From NCBI GenBank assembly GCA_003158365.1, contig PMIW01000195.1:1-11736 (forward strand): 11,736 nucleotides of DNA. Reading direction: 5' to 3'. Positions within the stretch are counted from its first letter, which is position 1. Each line of letters starts with the position of its first letter. The notes under the pieces are model-generated. The model was not told where the DNA came from. It did no database searches and saw only the letters and a list, made by a program, of their open reading frames with translations. A program made the translations under genes and the position numbers. Positions 1 to 8,010 of this stretch are shown piece after piece. The stretch is from Ignavibacteriota bacterium (GTDB lineage Bacteria > Bacteroidota > Ignavibacteria > Tepidaquicellales > Tepidaquicellaceae).

Positions 1-324
1 CTGATGGGCATGGACATCGGTCCCAAGACCATCGCGGCCTTCACCGACATCATCGCCAAGGCCGGCACCATCGTCTGGAACGGCCCGATGGGAGTTTTTG
101 AAATGGAAAAATTTGCAAAAGGAACATCTGAAATCGCACAGGCTATTGCAAGAGCAACAGCTAAAGGAGCATTTAGTCTGATAGGTGGCGGAGATTCAGT
201 ATCTGCCATTAATAAAAATAAACTTGCAGATAAAGTAAGTTTTGTATCAACAGGCGGAGGTGCAATGCTTGAATATATGGAAGGAAAAGTTCTTCCGGGA
301 ATAAAAGCTATAAGAGGCAAATAA
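1..324 (+). CDS. pgk: Phosphoglycerate kinase, C-terminal part (5' end outside window)
   Basis: This is the last 107 codons of phosphoglycerate kinase, the cytosolic glycolytic enzyme that transfers phosphate between 1,3-bisphosphoglycerate and ADP. Family hallmarks of the nucleotide-binding C-terminal domain are visible: TIVWNGPMGVFE, then IGGGDSVSA, then STGGGAMLEYMEGKVLPG close to the end. The reading frame enters from the left edge and ends in TAA; the first ATG at base 4 is internal, not the start. The first 30 codons end in G or C in all but one case, while the codons from about base 91 on prefer A or T like the rest of the window. The protein reads smoothly across this switch, which falls in the most conserved motif. 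The product is certain; whether the two halves come from one genome is doubtful. No intrinsic terminator for the plus strand is seen after the gene. Confidence 0.95.
   Translation: MMGMDIGPKTIAAFTDIIAKAGTIVWNGPMGVFEMEKFAKGTSEIAQAIARATAKGAFSLIGGGDSVSAINKNKLADKVSFVSTGGGAMLEYMEGKVLPGIKAIRGK
76..100. other. Abrupt base-composition junction inside pgk
   Basis: Left of this point the DNA is about 63% G+C (57 of 90 bases) with G/C in almost every third codon position. Right of it the sequence becomes AT-rich within a few codons. The switch coincides with the highly conserved NGPMGVFE segment, where two unrelated pgk genes could share enough bases for an assembler to join them. It could also be real recombination, which is less likely this close to a sequence end. 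Confidence 0.7.
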
Positions 325-361
325 TAATACATTTTCCAAACCCTTTCCAAATGAGAGAATG

Positions 362-391
362 AAAAATAAAAACCCCCTCATTGAAAGGGGG
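362..391 (-). terminator. Intrinsic terminator of the tRNA-Gln transcript
   Basis: Read on the minus strand, a stem of CCCCCT paired with AGGGGG (arms at 386-391 and 373-378, seven-base loop) is followed directly by TTTTTATTTTT. This is a standard Rho-independent terminator, starting 16 bases after the tRNA 3' end. On the plus strand the hairpin has no T-run after it, so it should not stop pgk transcription. Confidence 0.85.
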
Positions 392-407
392 CATGGAGAG
401 GCTTCAG

Positions 408-480
408 TTGTCCTGCCGGGGCTCGAACCTGGACTTTTCTGATCCAGAGTCAGACGTGTTACCAATTACACCACAGGACA
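408..480 (-). tRNA. tRNA-Gln, anticodon CUG
   Basis: On the minus strand a full cloverleaf can be folded. The 7-bp acceptor stem is TGTCCTG with CAGGACA. The D arm is GTGT/ACAC around AATTGGTA. The anticodon stem is TCTGA/TCAGA with loop CTCTGGA, giving anticodon CTG at 447-445. A 5-base variable loop and a T arm with loop TTCGAGC follow. The total is 73 nt with discriminator A at 408, and no CCA is encoded. It decodes CAG as glutamine. One oddity is an A-C mismatch in the middle of the T stem (ccagg against cccgg). The gene has its own terminator downstream and a promoter-like box upstream, so it looks like a single-gene unit facing pgk. Confidence 0.93.
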
Positions 481-493
481 ATTAAATTTGCTG

Positions 494-501
494 CAAAAGT
501 A
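494..501 (-). promoter_or_regulatory. Candidate -7 promoter box for tRNA-Gln
   Basis: The minus strand reads TACTTTTG here, matching the Bacteroidota housekeeping sigma -7 consensus TAnnTTTG. It ends 13 bases before the first base of the mature tRNA, which would leave a short 5' leader. No clear TTG -33 element is seen at the expected distance upstream, so the call rests on one box and its position. Confidence 0.4.
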
Positions 502-588
502 ATTAATTATTGATATAAGTGCTTTCTATGATTGCGTTTTTTAAAGTCTAAATCAATAATTATCTTTTGTGAAATTATTTCATTTAAC

Positions 589-783
589 ATGAAAATATTA
601 GTTACCGGTTCGGCAGGTTTTATAGGATTTCATGTCGTTAAAAAACTGATTGAAAAAGGGTATGAAATTATTGGCTTGGATAATATTAATGACTATTACG
701 ATATCGGATTGAAATATGCCAGGTTATCTCAACTGGGTTTGGAAGAAGATAAAATAATTTATAATAAATTAATTTATATATGA
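589..783 (+). pseudogene. Truncated UDP-glucuronate 4-epimerase-like gene (N-terminal 64 codons)
   Basis: The product starts MKILVTGSAGFIGFHVV, the N-terminal NAD-binding Rossmann strand and GxxGFIG loop of extended short-chain dehydrogenases. It continues with GLDNINDYYDIGLKYARL, typical of UDP-glucuronate 4-epimerases used in surface polysaccharide synthesis. Family members have about 320-350 residues; this frame ends in TGA after 64. The family likeness runs to about YNKLI and then stops, and no continuation was found in other frames downstream. The catalytic Tyr-x-x-x-Lys and the sugar-binding half are therefore missing, and the product should be inactive as an epimerase. ATG 589 is chosen because the Rossmann strand starts there; an upstream TTG at 532 would add a non-family extension. 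The tail is very AT-rich, which fits decay after a deletion. An assembly break is the alternative. Confidence 0.8.
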
Positions 784-1019
784 GAAAGGTTATTTTAGCA
801 ATACTTGCTTCAATTATAATATCATTTCCGGTTTCAATAAATCCCTTTTCTCAGGCATCAGGATTTTGCGGAGAAAGAATAAATGATGTTTTAAAATCAA
901 ATCCGGAAATAGACTGGATAGAATATGTCTGTATCGAGAAACAGTGGTTTGAAGTAACGCATTATGCAGATGGGTCGATTGGAGTTGTTCCGATTTCTGC
1001 TCCGCCAAATGACAGATAG
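780..1019 (+). CDS. Small predicted secreted protein, unknown function
   Basis: I do not recognise a family. The 79-residue product starts with a charged MRKV and a hydrophobic stretch to about residue 17, then PVSINPFSQASG, which looks like a Sec signal peptide cleaved near residue 26-28. The mature part would be about 52 residues, with two cysteines (C30, C51) that could form a disulfide once exported, several aromatic residues, and a proline-rich end (PISAPPNDR). No lipobox is seen. Its ATG overlaps the TGA of the epimerase remnant as ATGA, a layout typical of translational coupling, and no independent ribosome binding site is evident. It may be a real small gene brought next to the remnant by a deletion, or a chance frame. 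The plausible signal peptide favours a real gene, but the evidence is modest. Confidence 0.5.
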   Translation: MRKVILAILASIIISFPVSINPFSQASGFCGERINDVLKSNPEIDWIEYVCIEKQWFEVTHYADGSIGVVPISAPPNDR

Positions 1020-1455
1020 ATAATTGTAAATACGTTCTCAAGCAATAAGTACAGCTCGATGGATGGTGCCGTAATTAAGTAGACTGATTGTCAGCATGGT
1101 TCGGCACCTATTCCATCGAAAAAAAACAGAGAGAGTAAATATCTCATAAATGTCTCAATAAATACAATTGATTTAAATATCGACTATTATTTGATTCTAT
1201 AAAGATTATTCAGCTTCTTAAAAATCTAATTTTTTTCTTACCCGCTTTACCAAATTCAGACTTAAAATTCTTACTTCAGATTTTACGAAAACAAAAAACC
1301 GAAAGAAAATTCAATGATGGACTGACTATTATTTAAGGGTATTTTAAACAATAACAGGCATTCCTGTATCTATAATATTTTTAAAATTATGAGGCTAAAT
1401 TTTTGATTTTTTAGACTTTAATATTGTTATAGTATATAGAGCAAATTTAACATAA
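1020..1455. other. Gene-free interval with one inverted repeat and the upstream region of the tamA-like gene
   Basis: No coding frame on either strand looks like a protein here; the interval is AT-rich with frequent stops. The notable structure is the inverted repeat at 1056-1119, listed separately. The last ~100 bases should hold the promoter of the Omp85 gene. The best pair I see is TTGATT (1403-1408) and TATAGT (1428-1433), but the 19-base spacing is long and in such AT-rich DNA this is weak. No terminator is evident after the small secreted gene. Confidence 0.6.
1056..1119. repeat. Long imperfect inverted repeat with a small apical hairpin
   Basis: The left arm is TCGATGGA-T-GGTGCCG (1056-1071) and the right arm is CGGCACC-TAT-TCCATCGA (1102-1119). 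They pair as 7 bp and 8 bp separated by a small asymmetric internal loop. The 30-base interior contains CTGA-TTG-TCAG (1084-1094), which can form its own small hairpin. The arms are richer in G+C than the surroundings. An A-run follows on the plus strand, so it is not an intrinsic terminator in either direction. It could be a folded RNA, a protein-binding palindrome or the remains of a small non-autonomous element. Confidence 0.65.
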
Positions 1456-3417
1456 ATGGCTTTATTTATGGCAAAAAGACATAAAAATGTAAAACAAATG
1501 ATGGTTTTATTAATACCTTTTACATTTTTACTTATATTCATATTTAACAGGACAGCTTTCCCTCAGAATTATAAAATTGATAAAATTAATTTTATACATA
1601 AGGACAAAAATACAATTGATGATTCGGAACTTGAAAATGCTGTCAGTGTGACCAAATCAAAGTATTTTTATCCAGATGTACTGCCGGGAGATGTCATCTC
1701 ATTAAGAAATTTTTGCTTTGATAACGGTTACTTTGAAGCAGTCGTGGATAAAAATGTCAGTTATAATGTACCGGACAGCACAGTATCAATAGACTTTATA
1801 ATTACAGAAAATCAACATTATAGGATAGGACAGATTAACAGAACAGGATTGGATAATGTTCTCGACAGTCTGAAGAAAATGATAGATACCATGAAAACAG
1901 TTCAGTATAATAATTATTACAGTAAAGCCTTAATGATAAATTATTCAAATGGCATAGTTGATTTTCTTCAAAACAGCGGATATATGACTGCAACAATAAA
2001 AAATGACTCTGGTTTTATTCTGAGAAAGCAAGATACGACAGTACTTCTGACTATTAATTTTACAAACGCAGATACACTATACAAGTTCGGAAAAACAGAA
2101 ATAGTAATTGACAGTAATATTTATGATGTATCAACCGATATTCTCAGAAAAGGCTTAGCATATGATGAAGGAGAAGTTTACAGTAAAAGAAAAAGACTGG
2201 ATACCGATAAAAATATTTCCCAGATGCCGATTATAAGAAGCGCAAGAATCAGGACAGTTTCAATTGTCGGTACTACTGTAAATCTCAGAATTGATTGCCG
2301 CCTGAGCCGGAAGCACGAACTTACGCCGTTTGTTGAAGGTACAAATATTAATAATTATTTTTATGCAGGCGGCGGATTACAATATACGAATAAATATTTC
2401 TGGGGGGGAGGCAGAATATTTACATCCGAAATTCATTCTCTTTATCATTCGATGAATGTAGATCTGGCTGAATTTGTAAACCAGGTCACACAACCTTATT
2501 TTATTAATAATAAATCTTCTCTGAACGATAAATTTTCTCTCGGATATTACAGTTTAGTCGGATATTATGATTATTATCTTGGAAATATTACATCATTAAG
2601 ATATTATATCGCAGATTACACATTTTATAATAAGGCTACAGTTGATTTAAATGAAGAACTTCTGAAGATAGTATATAATTTCGGTAATCTGCAGACCATA
2701 AATCTGTATAATTCCTTTTTGAGCATTACATTTATTCATGATAATACAAATAATGCTGTAGCCCCGTCACGCGGATATTATCATTCCATTACAGTCGGGG
2801 AAGGCGGAATATTGCCCCAGATGATTTTGAATTCCTTTACTAACAACTTTTCATATTCCAAATTCATAAAACTTTCCACTTCAAACAGATACTATATTAA
2901 TCTGTCCAATACGGAAGGAGAAAATGTAATTGCATCAAAATTTATAGTTGCAGATAATATTTCAAGGGGAGGCGGAACAAAAGTCGTTCCTATTCAGCCG
3001 ATATACAGGTATTTCAGCGGGGGAAGCAACAGCCTGAGAGGATGGTATGCAAATGCAAACGGTTTTATGAACGAGAAAAGGTTCGGAGGTAATTTCTGGC
3101 TGGAAGGAAGTGTTGAATTCCGCAAACGTCTTTTCCCGGGCTCATCATCTTTTACAAAAAATATCAGTTCTGTCATATTTGCCGATTACGGGAATGTATG
3201 GGAAACTCATACCGATTTCAGAATTGACCAGATTGCTTTTGCTCTTGGATTTGGATTAAGGTATAAAATATTCTTTGGACCGGTAAGAGTGGATGTGGGG
3301 TTTAAAATGTATGACCCGCTTGATGTTACCGGAAAAAGATGGCTATATGAAAATGATTTCAAAACTATATTCACCAATAAATTAGCAGTCAACTTTGGTA
3401 TAGGTGAGGCATTTTAA
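1456..3417 (+). CDS. TamA-like outer-membrane protein of the Omp85/BamA superfamily
   Basis: The 653-residue product has an N-terminal export signal (basic start, hydrophobic core about 16-31). A periplasmic region of roughly 35-285 follows, with the size and alternating strand/helix look of about three POTRA domains. The C-terminal barrel runs from about 290 to 653. The key motif is GGSNSLRGW at 522-530, the Omp85 loop-6 (V/L)RG(Y/W/F) motif with R528, which sits inside the barrel. The protein ends in phenylalanine (GEAF), as Bam-inserted barrels usually do. In the family it inserts or threads proteins, or helps lipids, at the outer membrane. TamA is favoured over BamA because of the three-POTRA size (BamA usually has five) and because a TamB-like gene is directly adjacent, although convergent. 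ATG 1456 is the annotated start; ATG 1468 is a possible alternative, and neither has a clear Shine-Dalgarno. The stop overlaps the tamB stop by four bases. Confidence 0.85.
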   Translation: MALFMAKRHKNVKQMMVLLIPFTFLLIFIFNRTAFPQNYKIDKINFIHKDKNTIDDSELENAVSVTKSKYFYPDVLPGDVISLRNFCFDNGYFEAVVDKNVSYNVPDSTVSIDFIITENQHYRIGQINRTGLDNVLDSLKKMIDTMKTVQYNNYYSKALMINYSNGIVDFLQNSGYMTATIKNDSGFILRKQDTTVLLTINFTNADTLYKFGKTEIVIDSNIYDVSTDILRKGLAYDEGEVYSKRKRLDTDKNISQMPIIRSARIRTVSIVGTTVNLRIDCRLSRKHELTPFVEGTNINNYFYAGGGLQYTNKYFWGGGRIFTSEIHSLYHSMNVDLAEFVNQVTQPYFINNKSSLNDKFSLGYYSLVGYYDYYLGNITSLRYYIADYTFYNKATVDLNEELLKIVYNFGNLQTINLYNSFLSITFIHDNTNNAVAPSRGYYHSITVGEGGILPQMILNSFTNNFSYSKFIKLSTSNRYYINLSNTEGENVIASKFIVADNISRGGGTKVVPIQPIYRYFSGGSNSLRGWYANANGFMNEKRFGGNFWLEGSVEFRKRLFPGSSSFTKNISSVIFADYGNVWETHTDFRIDQIAFALGFGLRYKIFFGPVRVDVGFKMYDPLDVTGKRWLYENDFKTIFTNKLAVNFGIGEAF

Positions 3418-6400
3418 AATTTTAATTTATAAATAATTTTGACTCCGGTACTGTAAAATACAGTAGAATTTGAAACCAGATTTCTGCTAAGCTGCTCCCT
3501 TGCAATTCGCAAATATACCTGTTCGGGTAAATTAAGATGCACAAGGCTATTTAACGGGTACTCTAAATTAAATTCCAGATAAGCATTATTGTCTATTACC
3601 CTGCTACCAACCGTAACATCAGCGTCTAAAATTTCAGATGACACGCTTACATTTGTATTCTGTATCCCGCCTTCCGAATAATTCAGTTCCGCATCTTTAA
3701 TAAACGGAAGCATATTTCTTACAACCTGGCCAAAGAAAGAAGTTACATATAAAGAACCTACGGTAGATCCGATTCCTGAGGCAACTGACTGAGTTTCTGA
3801 CGCACTCAGCTCATTTTTATATTTACCGAACAAAAGATATGTGATTGCATCGGAAGTTGCATCATTGCCCAGCATCTCAGTTCCGTTTTCATACAATCTT
3901 AAAGTTATTTCAGGATTATTTGGATCTCCTGTCACAGTTAACACGACCTGAATAGGACTGCTGGTCACAGTACCAAACTGTTCTGTAGCTTTTGTATTTT
4001 CATATACAGCACGAATATCGAGTTCGGGTTTGTCAATTGGCCCGTGAAAAACTATTTTGCTGTCTTTTACTTTAAAGTCCCTGTAAAACCTGTAGTATGA
4101 ATTCCCGACAACATCTACTTCTCCTCGGGTCCTTAATCGTCCGCTGTCTGAACGGATGCGTAAATCGGCGGAAACCTCACCGAACAGCCTGTCCCGTGTC
4201 AGATTATTAAAATCTATCGATACATATAAATTCTTAACGGTTTTTACAGTCAGGTCAAGAGCCAGTATATTCATAATTGAAAAACTTTTTGTCGTATCCA
4301 CAAGAATATATCTGTTCCTGATAAAAGGATTAATTTTTTCGTACTCAATTAAAGAAACTTTCCTTCTGTTTGTATCGGATGTATGGGCAGTATCATCCGC
4401 TAATATGTATATCAGATTTTTCTCCTCTGTCTGATAACCCTTCCCGCTCCTGGGCAGAGACGCAATGCTTGCATCCTTAATTAAAAACTGACCATTAATA
4501 TTTAGCTTCTTCAGATTTCCTTTAATTGTAATAGGCGGATTACCAATACCACCCAATAAATAGCCTTTCAAACCAAGCTGATTTTCCTTGCTGTTTTTAT
4601 CAAGTAAAACCACATCCCCTGAAGATGAAAGATTTATATTATTTAAATTATAATTCTTGAAATCAATATTTCCGAACAGATCAATATGCCGGGTATCATC
4701 ATCAGGATTGTAAAGACTGAAATTATTAATTATTAGATTTGAATTTTCCGTACTGATTTTAAATTTAAAATCATAATACATACCTGTAAAGTCCAAAAAA
4801 TATTTTCCCTGAACCAAAGTCAGGTCGCCTTTCAAATCCGGATTTTGAATAGTTCCTGTTGCTATAAGGTTACCATTTAGTACTCCGCGTAAATCACCTA
4901 TACCGGGAATAAACTTGGTAAAGTACTGTATCTGAAAATTATTTGCAGTTAAATTCACTTCTGCCGGAATATCAATTGCAGTTGCAGAGGTACTGTCTTT
5001 TTTTATGAAGGGATTTTTAACAGGAACGCTGCCTGATATTTTCAGACTTCCGTTATTTTGATAATTTGTTATCAGAATTTCAGGCGTGAGAATCTGGGAT
5101 TTGTATTTTACGTTGGCAACAATGGTTCCCACGCTCATTGTATCATATTTCAGAAGACTTGTTTTTGTTTCAAGATTAATAACAACATCTTCCGGTGTAC
5201 CCTGTATGTTAACAAAAAAGTTTTGTAACTCGCCCTGTACCGGATAAGGTGATCTTTCTCCGTTTACGGTGGTATCAAAAGGATTTAACATAGTATATAT
5301 CTCTCCGATGTTAAGATTCTCACCTTTTAAATTAATATTACTTGCACCTTTCAGTGAATATACACCGTCGGCATTTAATATCATTTTACCCGACTTTAAC
5401 CCAAGCTGATTTATTCTTATTTCGCTTTGCGGAATATATATTATATCCCACCTGTTATTGTTAATCAAATTATATTCATAATATTTTGCATAAATGCTGT
5501 CTACATTCATTACAATATCTTTTCCCCTCAGGTCAATTTCACTTGACATGCGTAAATAATTCATGGAATCCGTTTTTCCGCTTATTTTTAATTTACCAAT
5601 CTCTTCAGACAAACTAAGTATTGCTTTCAGTGAATCGAGATTAAAAGTTCCAAACCTTAACTTATCCCCATTCACGTTTGTATTTATTTTGAGCGATGAC
5701 AAGGGATCTTCACTTTGTACATTCAAATATTCATCCGACAATGCAAGATTGTTATTTATATTGTTCAATACAATCGTTGTATCGTGATATGTGAAATTTT
5801 TAACATTAATTTCAGATTTCGAATTAAATCTTTCCGGTGAATTTAAGATACTGCCGCTAAAATTTCCGTTAAAAATAAATCCGAAAGGTGCAGACAGCTT
5901 TCTTAATTCCGCTGAATCTTTAGTTGTAAATTTATAATTAAAACTTGCATTTCCGGTATGATTATATCTTGATAATCCGGCAAAGCTGATGGTTGAATCG
6001 GGATTTAGTTTCTTCTCGGTAATGTTGCTTACCAGAGATATATTATACAGAATAGCATCAATGAGTTCAAATAATTTGAAAGTTCCGTCCGCCTTAACTT
6101 CCATTGCTTTATTGGTTATCTGCAGAGAATTGCTGTCGGCAGTCGTGTGAAGCATAGCAATTAATTTAGTTTCGGGTATATCATATTTTGAATAAAATGA
6201 TTTTCCGATATCAATATTAAATTTTCCGGACAGGTTATTCATATTAATCCCGCTCCCGTTGATATCAAAGGATGCATTCAGATTGCTTTTATCTTTATTT
6301 TTTCCCTGCAGACGCGAAACATCCACATTATTCATTTTTCCTTTAATTGAATAAACAGGGTTTTTCATATTCGATATGTTAATCATCCCTGCTACACTTG

Positions 6401-7931
6401 CATTACCCGAAGAAGAATTTGCTTTTATATCAAGTTTAATATTATTTCTGTTTATATTTATTATTCCTGAAGAGCTTGATATATCATATCCTGCTGCACC
6501 GGATTTTCCCAGATTAAATCTGACATTGCCCGATATTGTGTTGAGGCTAAAACCTGAACCGTCATATTTTGCATCAAGATTTATATTACTTTTTAATTTC
6601 TTATTGTTAAGTATCGGAGCTAAATCAAGATTATTTGTTATTACATTTCCACTGTAGAATTTTTGCTTAGTATTTAAATGACCCTGGCCGCGGATATTTC
6701 CGCTTTCCGAGCGGATATCGTAGTAAGTGTAAAAATCTTCATAACTACCTTTATAATCGAAATCAGCGAGAACAATTCCAAGATTTTTAAAATCGGGAAT
6801 TGAACTGGAATAATAAATTGTCCTGATATCGGCAGGATTGATTTTATTGCTTGACCTTGCATCAATATATACGCTGTCCGTGTTAGAAAGATTTTTAATA
6901 TTTCCGCTTATATTGAAATTAGAACCGGGTAAATCAATCGTAAGTTTGTTAATATTAAGATTATTGTATACACCGTCAGCATCCAGATACAGCGTGGATA
7001 TACCACCCAGCATATTAACTGCTGGAATAAAAAATTTTAAATCGTCAAAATCAAATTTTTCAATACTCAGTACCAAAGAAATCTTTTTGTTTTCATAATT
7101 TTTGAATGCATCGTTGTCCAGAGGATTAAAGCCTTTAGCGGAAAATCTGCTCAGCTTAATATCCGACCTGTCAGTAAGCAATTCCAGATTCGAGATTTCA
7201 GTAAGAGTATCCGGAATATTTATATCCGCTTCAAAGGAAAGTTTTTTTAATGCAACATCGGTATTAGAGATGAAGGATAAATTCCATAAATTAATTTTCT
7301 TTATTTTCTTTGAATATTCCCCTTTCATATCAAGATTAAGACCGGAAACATCAAGTTCATTGAATTTAAATTCACTCTGTTTTTCCCACTGAATTGCCCA
7401 CAGAGGTTTGTCAGGAATTTCACCCAAAATTTTTATTTTCCCATTTTCAATTCTGAAACTGTTTACATAAATATCCCAGTTGAACGGTGAAGACGGAGTC
7501 GTATCTGCAGATGGCGGGAACAGACTTGCAAAATTCCATATTGTAGAATCCAAATCACCTTTTATTTTAGACAGTTTTATATTCGGATTATTAATGACAG
7601 CATAATCTATACTGATTTTTTGTTTTAATAAACCCCAGATGTCATACTTAAGGTCAAGATAACTGATGCTCACAAGTGTATCTTTTTTAACAGTTATAAC
7701 AATATTGTCAATCCTTAAACCTTTTAATATATTACCGTTTATTGATTCTGCATTAATTGAATTTTCTTTTTTAAGCCAGCTTTCGGAATTATTCAATTTA
7801 TTTAAAGCAAAATTTAAAGCCCATTTGTTAAATGTATCTGTCTGAATAAATATGATTAATGCAATAAGAAAAATAGCAATAGTACCGGCTGACCAAATAA
7901 AATATTTTAATATTTTTTTAAAAATTTTCAT
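3414..7931 (-). CDS. TamB-like translocation and assembly module protein (DUF490/AsmA-like)
   Basis: The product has 1505 residues, longer than E. coli TamB (1259). A short basic start and one hydrophobic segment (about 9-29) anchor it in the inner membrane, with the rest in the periplasm. The middle is over a thousand residues of repetitive short beta strands rich in Asn, Ser, Ile and Leu, as in the beta-taco groove of TamB and related AsmA-like proteins. The C-terminal TamB domain is clear: GEVDVVGNSYYRFYRDFKV near 1280, FHGPIDKPELDI, VTGDPNNPEITLRL near 1335, then SDAITYLLFGKY near 1365, a highly typical stretch. The family bridges inner and outer membrane, works with TamA, and is linked to phospholipid transport as well as outer-membrane protein assembly. 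It is the last gene of the minus-strand run, 79 bases after the TPR gene; that gap could hold an extra promoter, though none is convincing. A weak AGAG lies before the ATG. Confidence 0.9.
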   Translation of the reverse strand: MKIFKKILKYFIWSAGTIAIFLIALIIFIQTDTFNKWALNFALNKLNNSESWLKKENSINAESINGNILKGLRIDNIVITVKKDTLVSISYLDLKYDIWGLLKQKISIDYAVINNPNIKLSKIKGDLDSTIWNFASLFPPSADTTPSSPFNWDIYVNSFRIENGKIKILGEIPDKPLWAIQWEKQSEFKFNELDVSGLNLDMKGEYSKKIKKINLWNLSFISNTDVALKKLSFEADINIPDTLTEISNLELLTDRSDIKLSRFSAKGFNPLDNDAFKNYENKKISLVLSIEKFDFDDLKFFIPAVNMLGGISTLYLDADGVYNNLNINKLTIDLPGSNFNISGNIKNLSNTDSVYIDARSSNKINPADIRTIYYSSSIPDFKNLGIVLADFDYKGSYEDFYTYYDIRSESGNIRGQGHLNTKQKFYSGNVITNNLDLAPILNNKKLKSNINLDAKYDGSGFSLNTISGNVRFNLGKSGAAGYDISSSSGIININRNNIKLDIKANSSSGNASVAGMINISNMKNPVYSIKGKMNNVDVSRLQGKNKDKSNLNASFDINGSGINMNNLSGKFNIDIGKSFYSKYDIPETKLIAMLHTTADSNSLQITNKAMEVKADGTFKLFELIDAILYNISLVSNITEKKLNPDSTISFAGLSRYNHTGNASFNYKFTTKDSAELRKLSAPFGFIFNGNFSGSILNSPERFNSKSEINVKNFTYHDTTIVLNNINNNLALSDEYLNVQSEDPLSSLKINTNVNGDKLRFGTFNLDSLKAILSLSEEIGKLKISGKTDSMNYLRMSSEIDLRGKDIVMNVDSIYAKYYEYNLINNNRWDIIYIPQSEIRINQLGLKSGKMILNADGVYSLKGASNINLKGENLNIGEIYTMLNPFDTTVNGERSPYPVQGELQNFFVNIQGTPEDVVINLETKTSLLKYDTMSVGTIVANVKYKSQILTPEILITNYQNNGSLKISGSVPVKNPFIKKDSTSATAIDIPAEVNLTANNFQIQYFTKFIPGIGDLRGVLNGNLIATGTIQNPDLKGDLTLVQGKYFLDFTGMYYDFKFKISTENSNLIINNFSLYNPDDDTRHIDLFGNIDFKNYNLNNINLSSSGDVVLLDKNSKENQLGLKGYLLGGIGNPPITIKGNLKKLNINGQFLIKDASIASLPRSGKGYQTEEKNLIYILADDTAHTSDTNRRKVSLIEYEKINPFIRNRYILVDTTKSFSIMNILALDLTVKTVKNLYVSIDFNNLTRDRLFGEVSADLRIRSDSGRLRTRGEVDVVGNSYYRFYRDFKVKDSKIVFHGPIDKPELDIRAVYENTKATEQFGTVTSSPIQVVLTVTGDPNNPEITLRLYENGTEMLGNDATSDAITYLLFGKYKNELSASETQSVASGIGSTVGSLYVTSFFGQVVRNMLPFIKDAELNYSEGGIQNTNVSVSSEILDADVTVGSRVIDNNAYLEFNLEYPLNSLVHLNLPEQVYLRIAREQLSRNLVSNSTVFYSTGVKIIYKLKF

Positions 7932-8010
7932 GGATAAATCTCTTTAAAAATCTCTGCACTTCCCTTTATTTTTTACATAAATACAATACACTGTAAAGAT
8001 ACCTTAATAA

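Noticed and set aside
247..465. Minus-strand open frame of 72 codons
   Set aside because: It runs through the tRNA-Gln gene, its terminator and the antisense of pgk, and has no protein-like features.
408..783. tRNA-Gln as an integration site of a genomic island containing the broken epimerase
   Set aside because: Islands usually abut the tRNA 3' end, here the pgk side. No integrase and no direct repeat of the tRNA 3' end was found in the window.
814..1041. Minus-strand open frame of 75 codons opposite the small secreted gene
   Set aside because: It has no signal, domain or composition in its favour, whereas the plus-strand frame has a plausible signal peptide.
1056..1126. Inverted repeat plus A-run as an intrinsic terminator
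   Set aside because: The A-run follows the hairpin on the plus strand. A terminator would need a T-run after the hairpin on the transcribed strand, and neither strand has one.
1456..3417. Calling the Omp85 protein BamA
   Set aside because: The periplasmic part is too short for the usual five POTRA domains and the gene adjoins a tamB-like gene. TamA-like is the better description, though exact subfamily placement needs a phylogeny.
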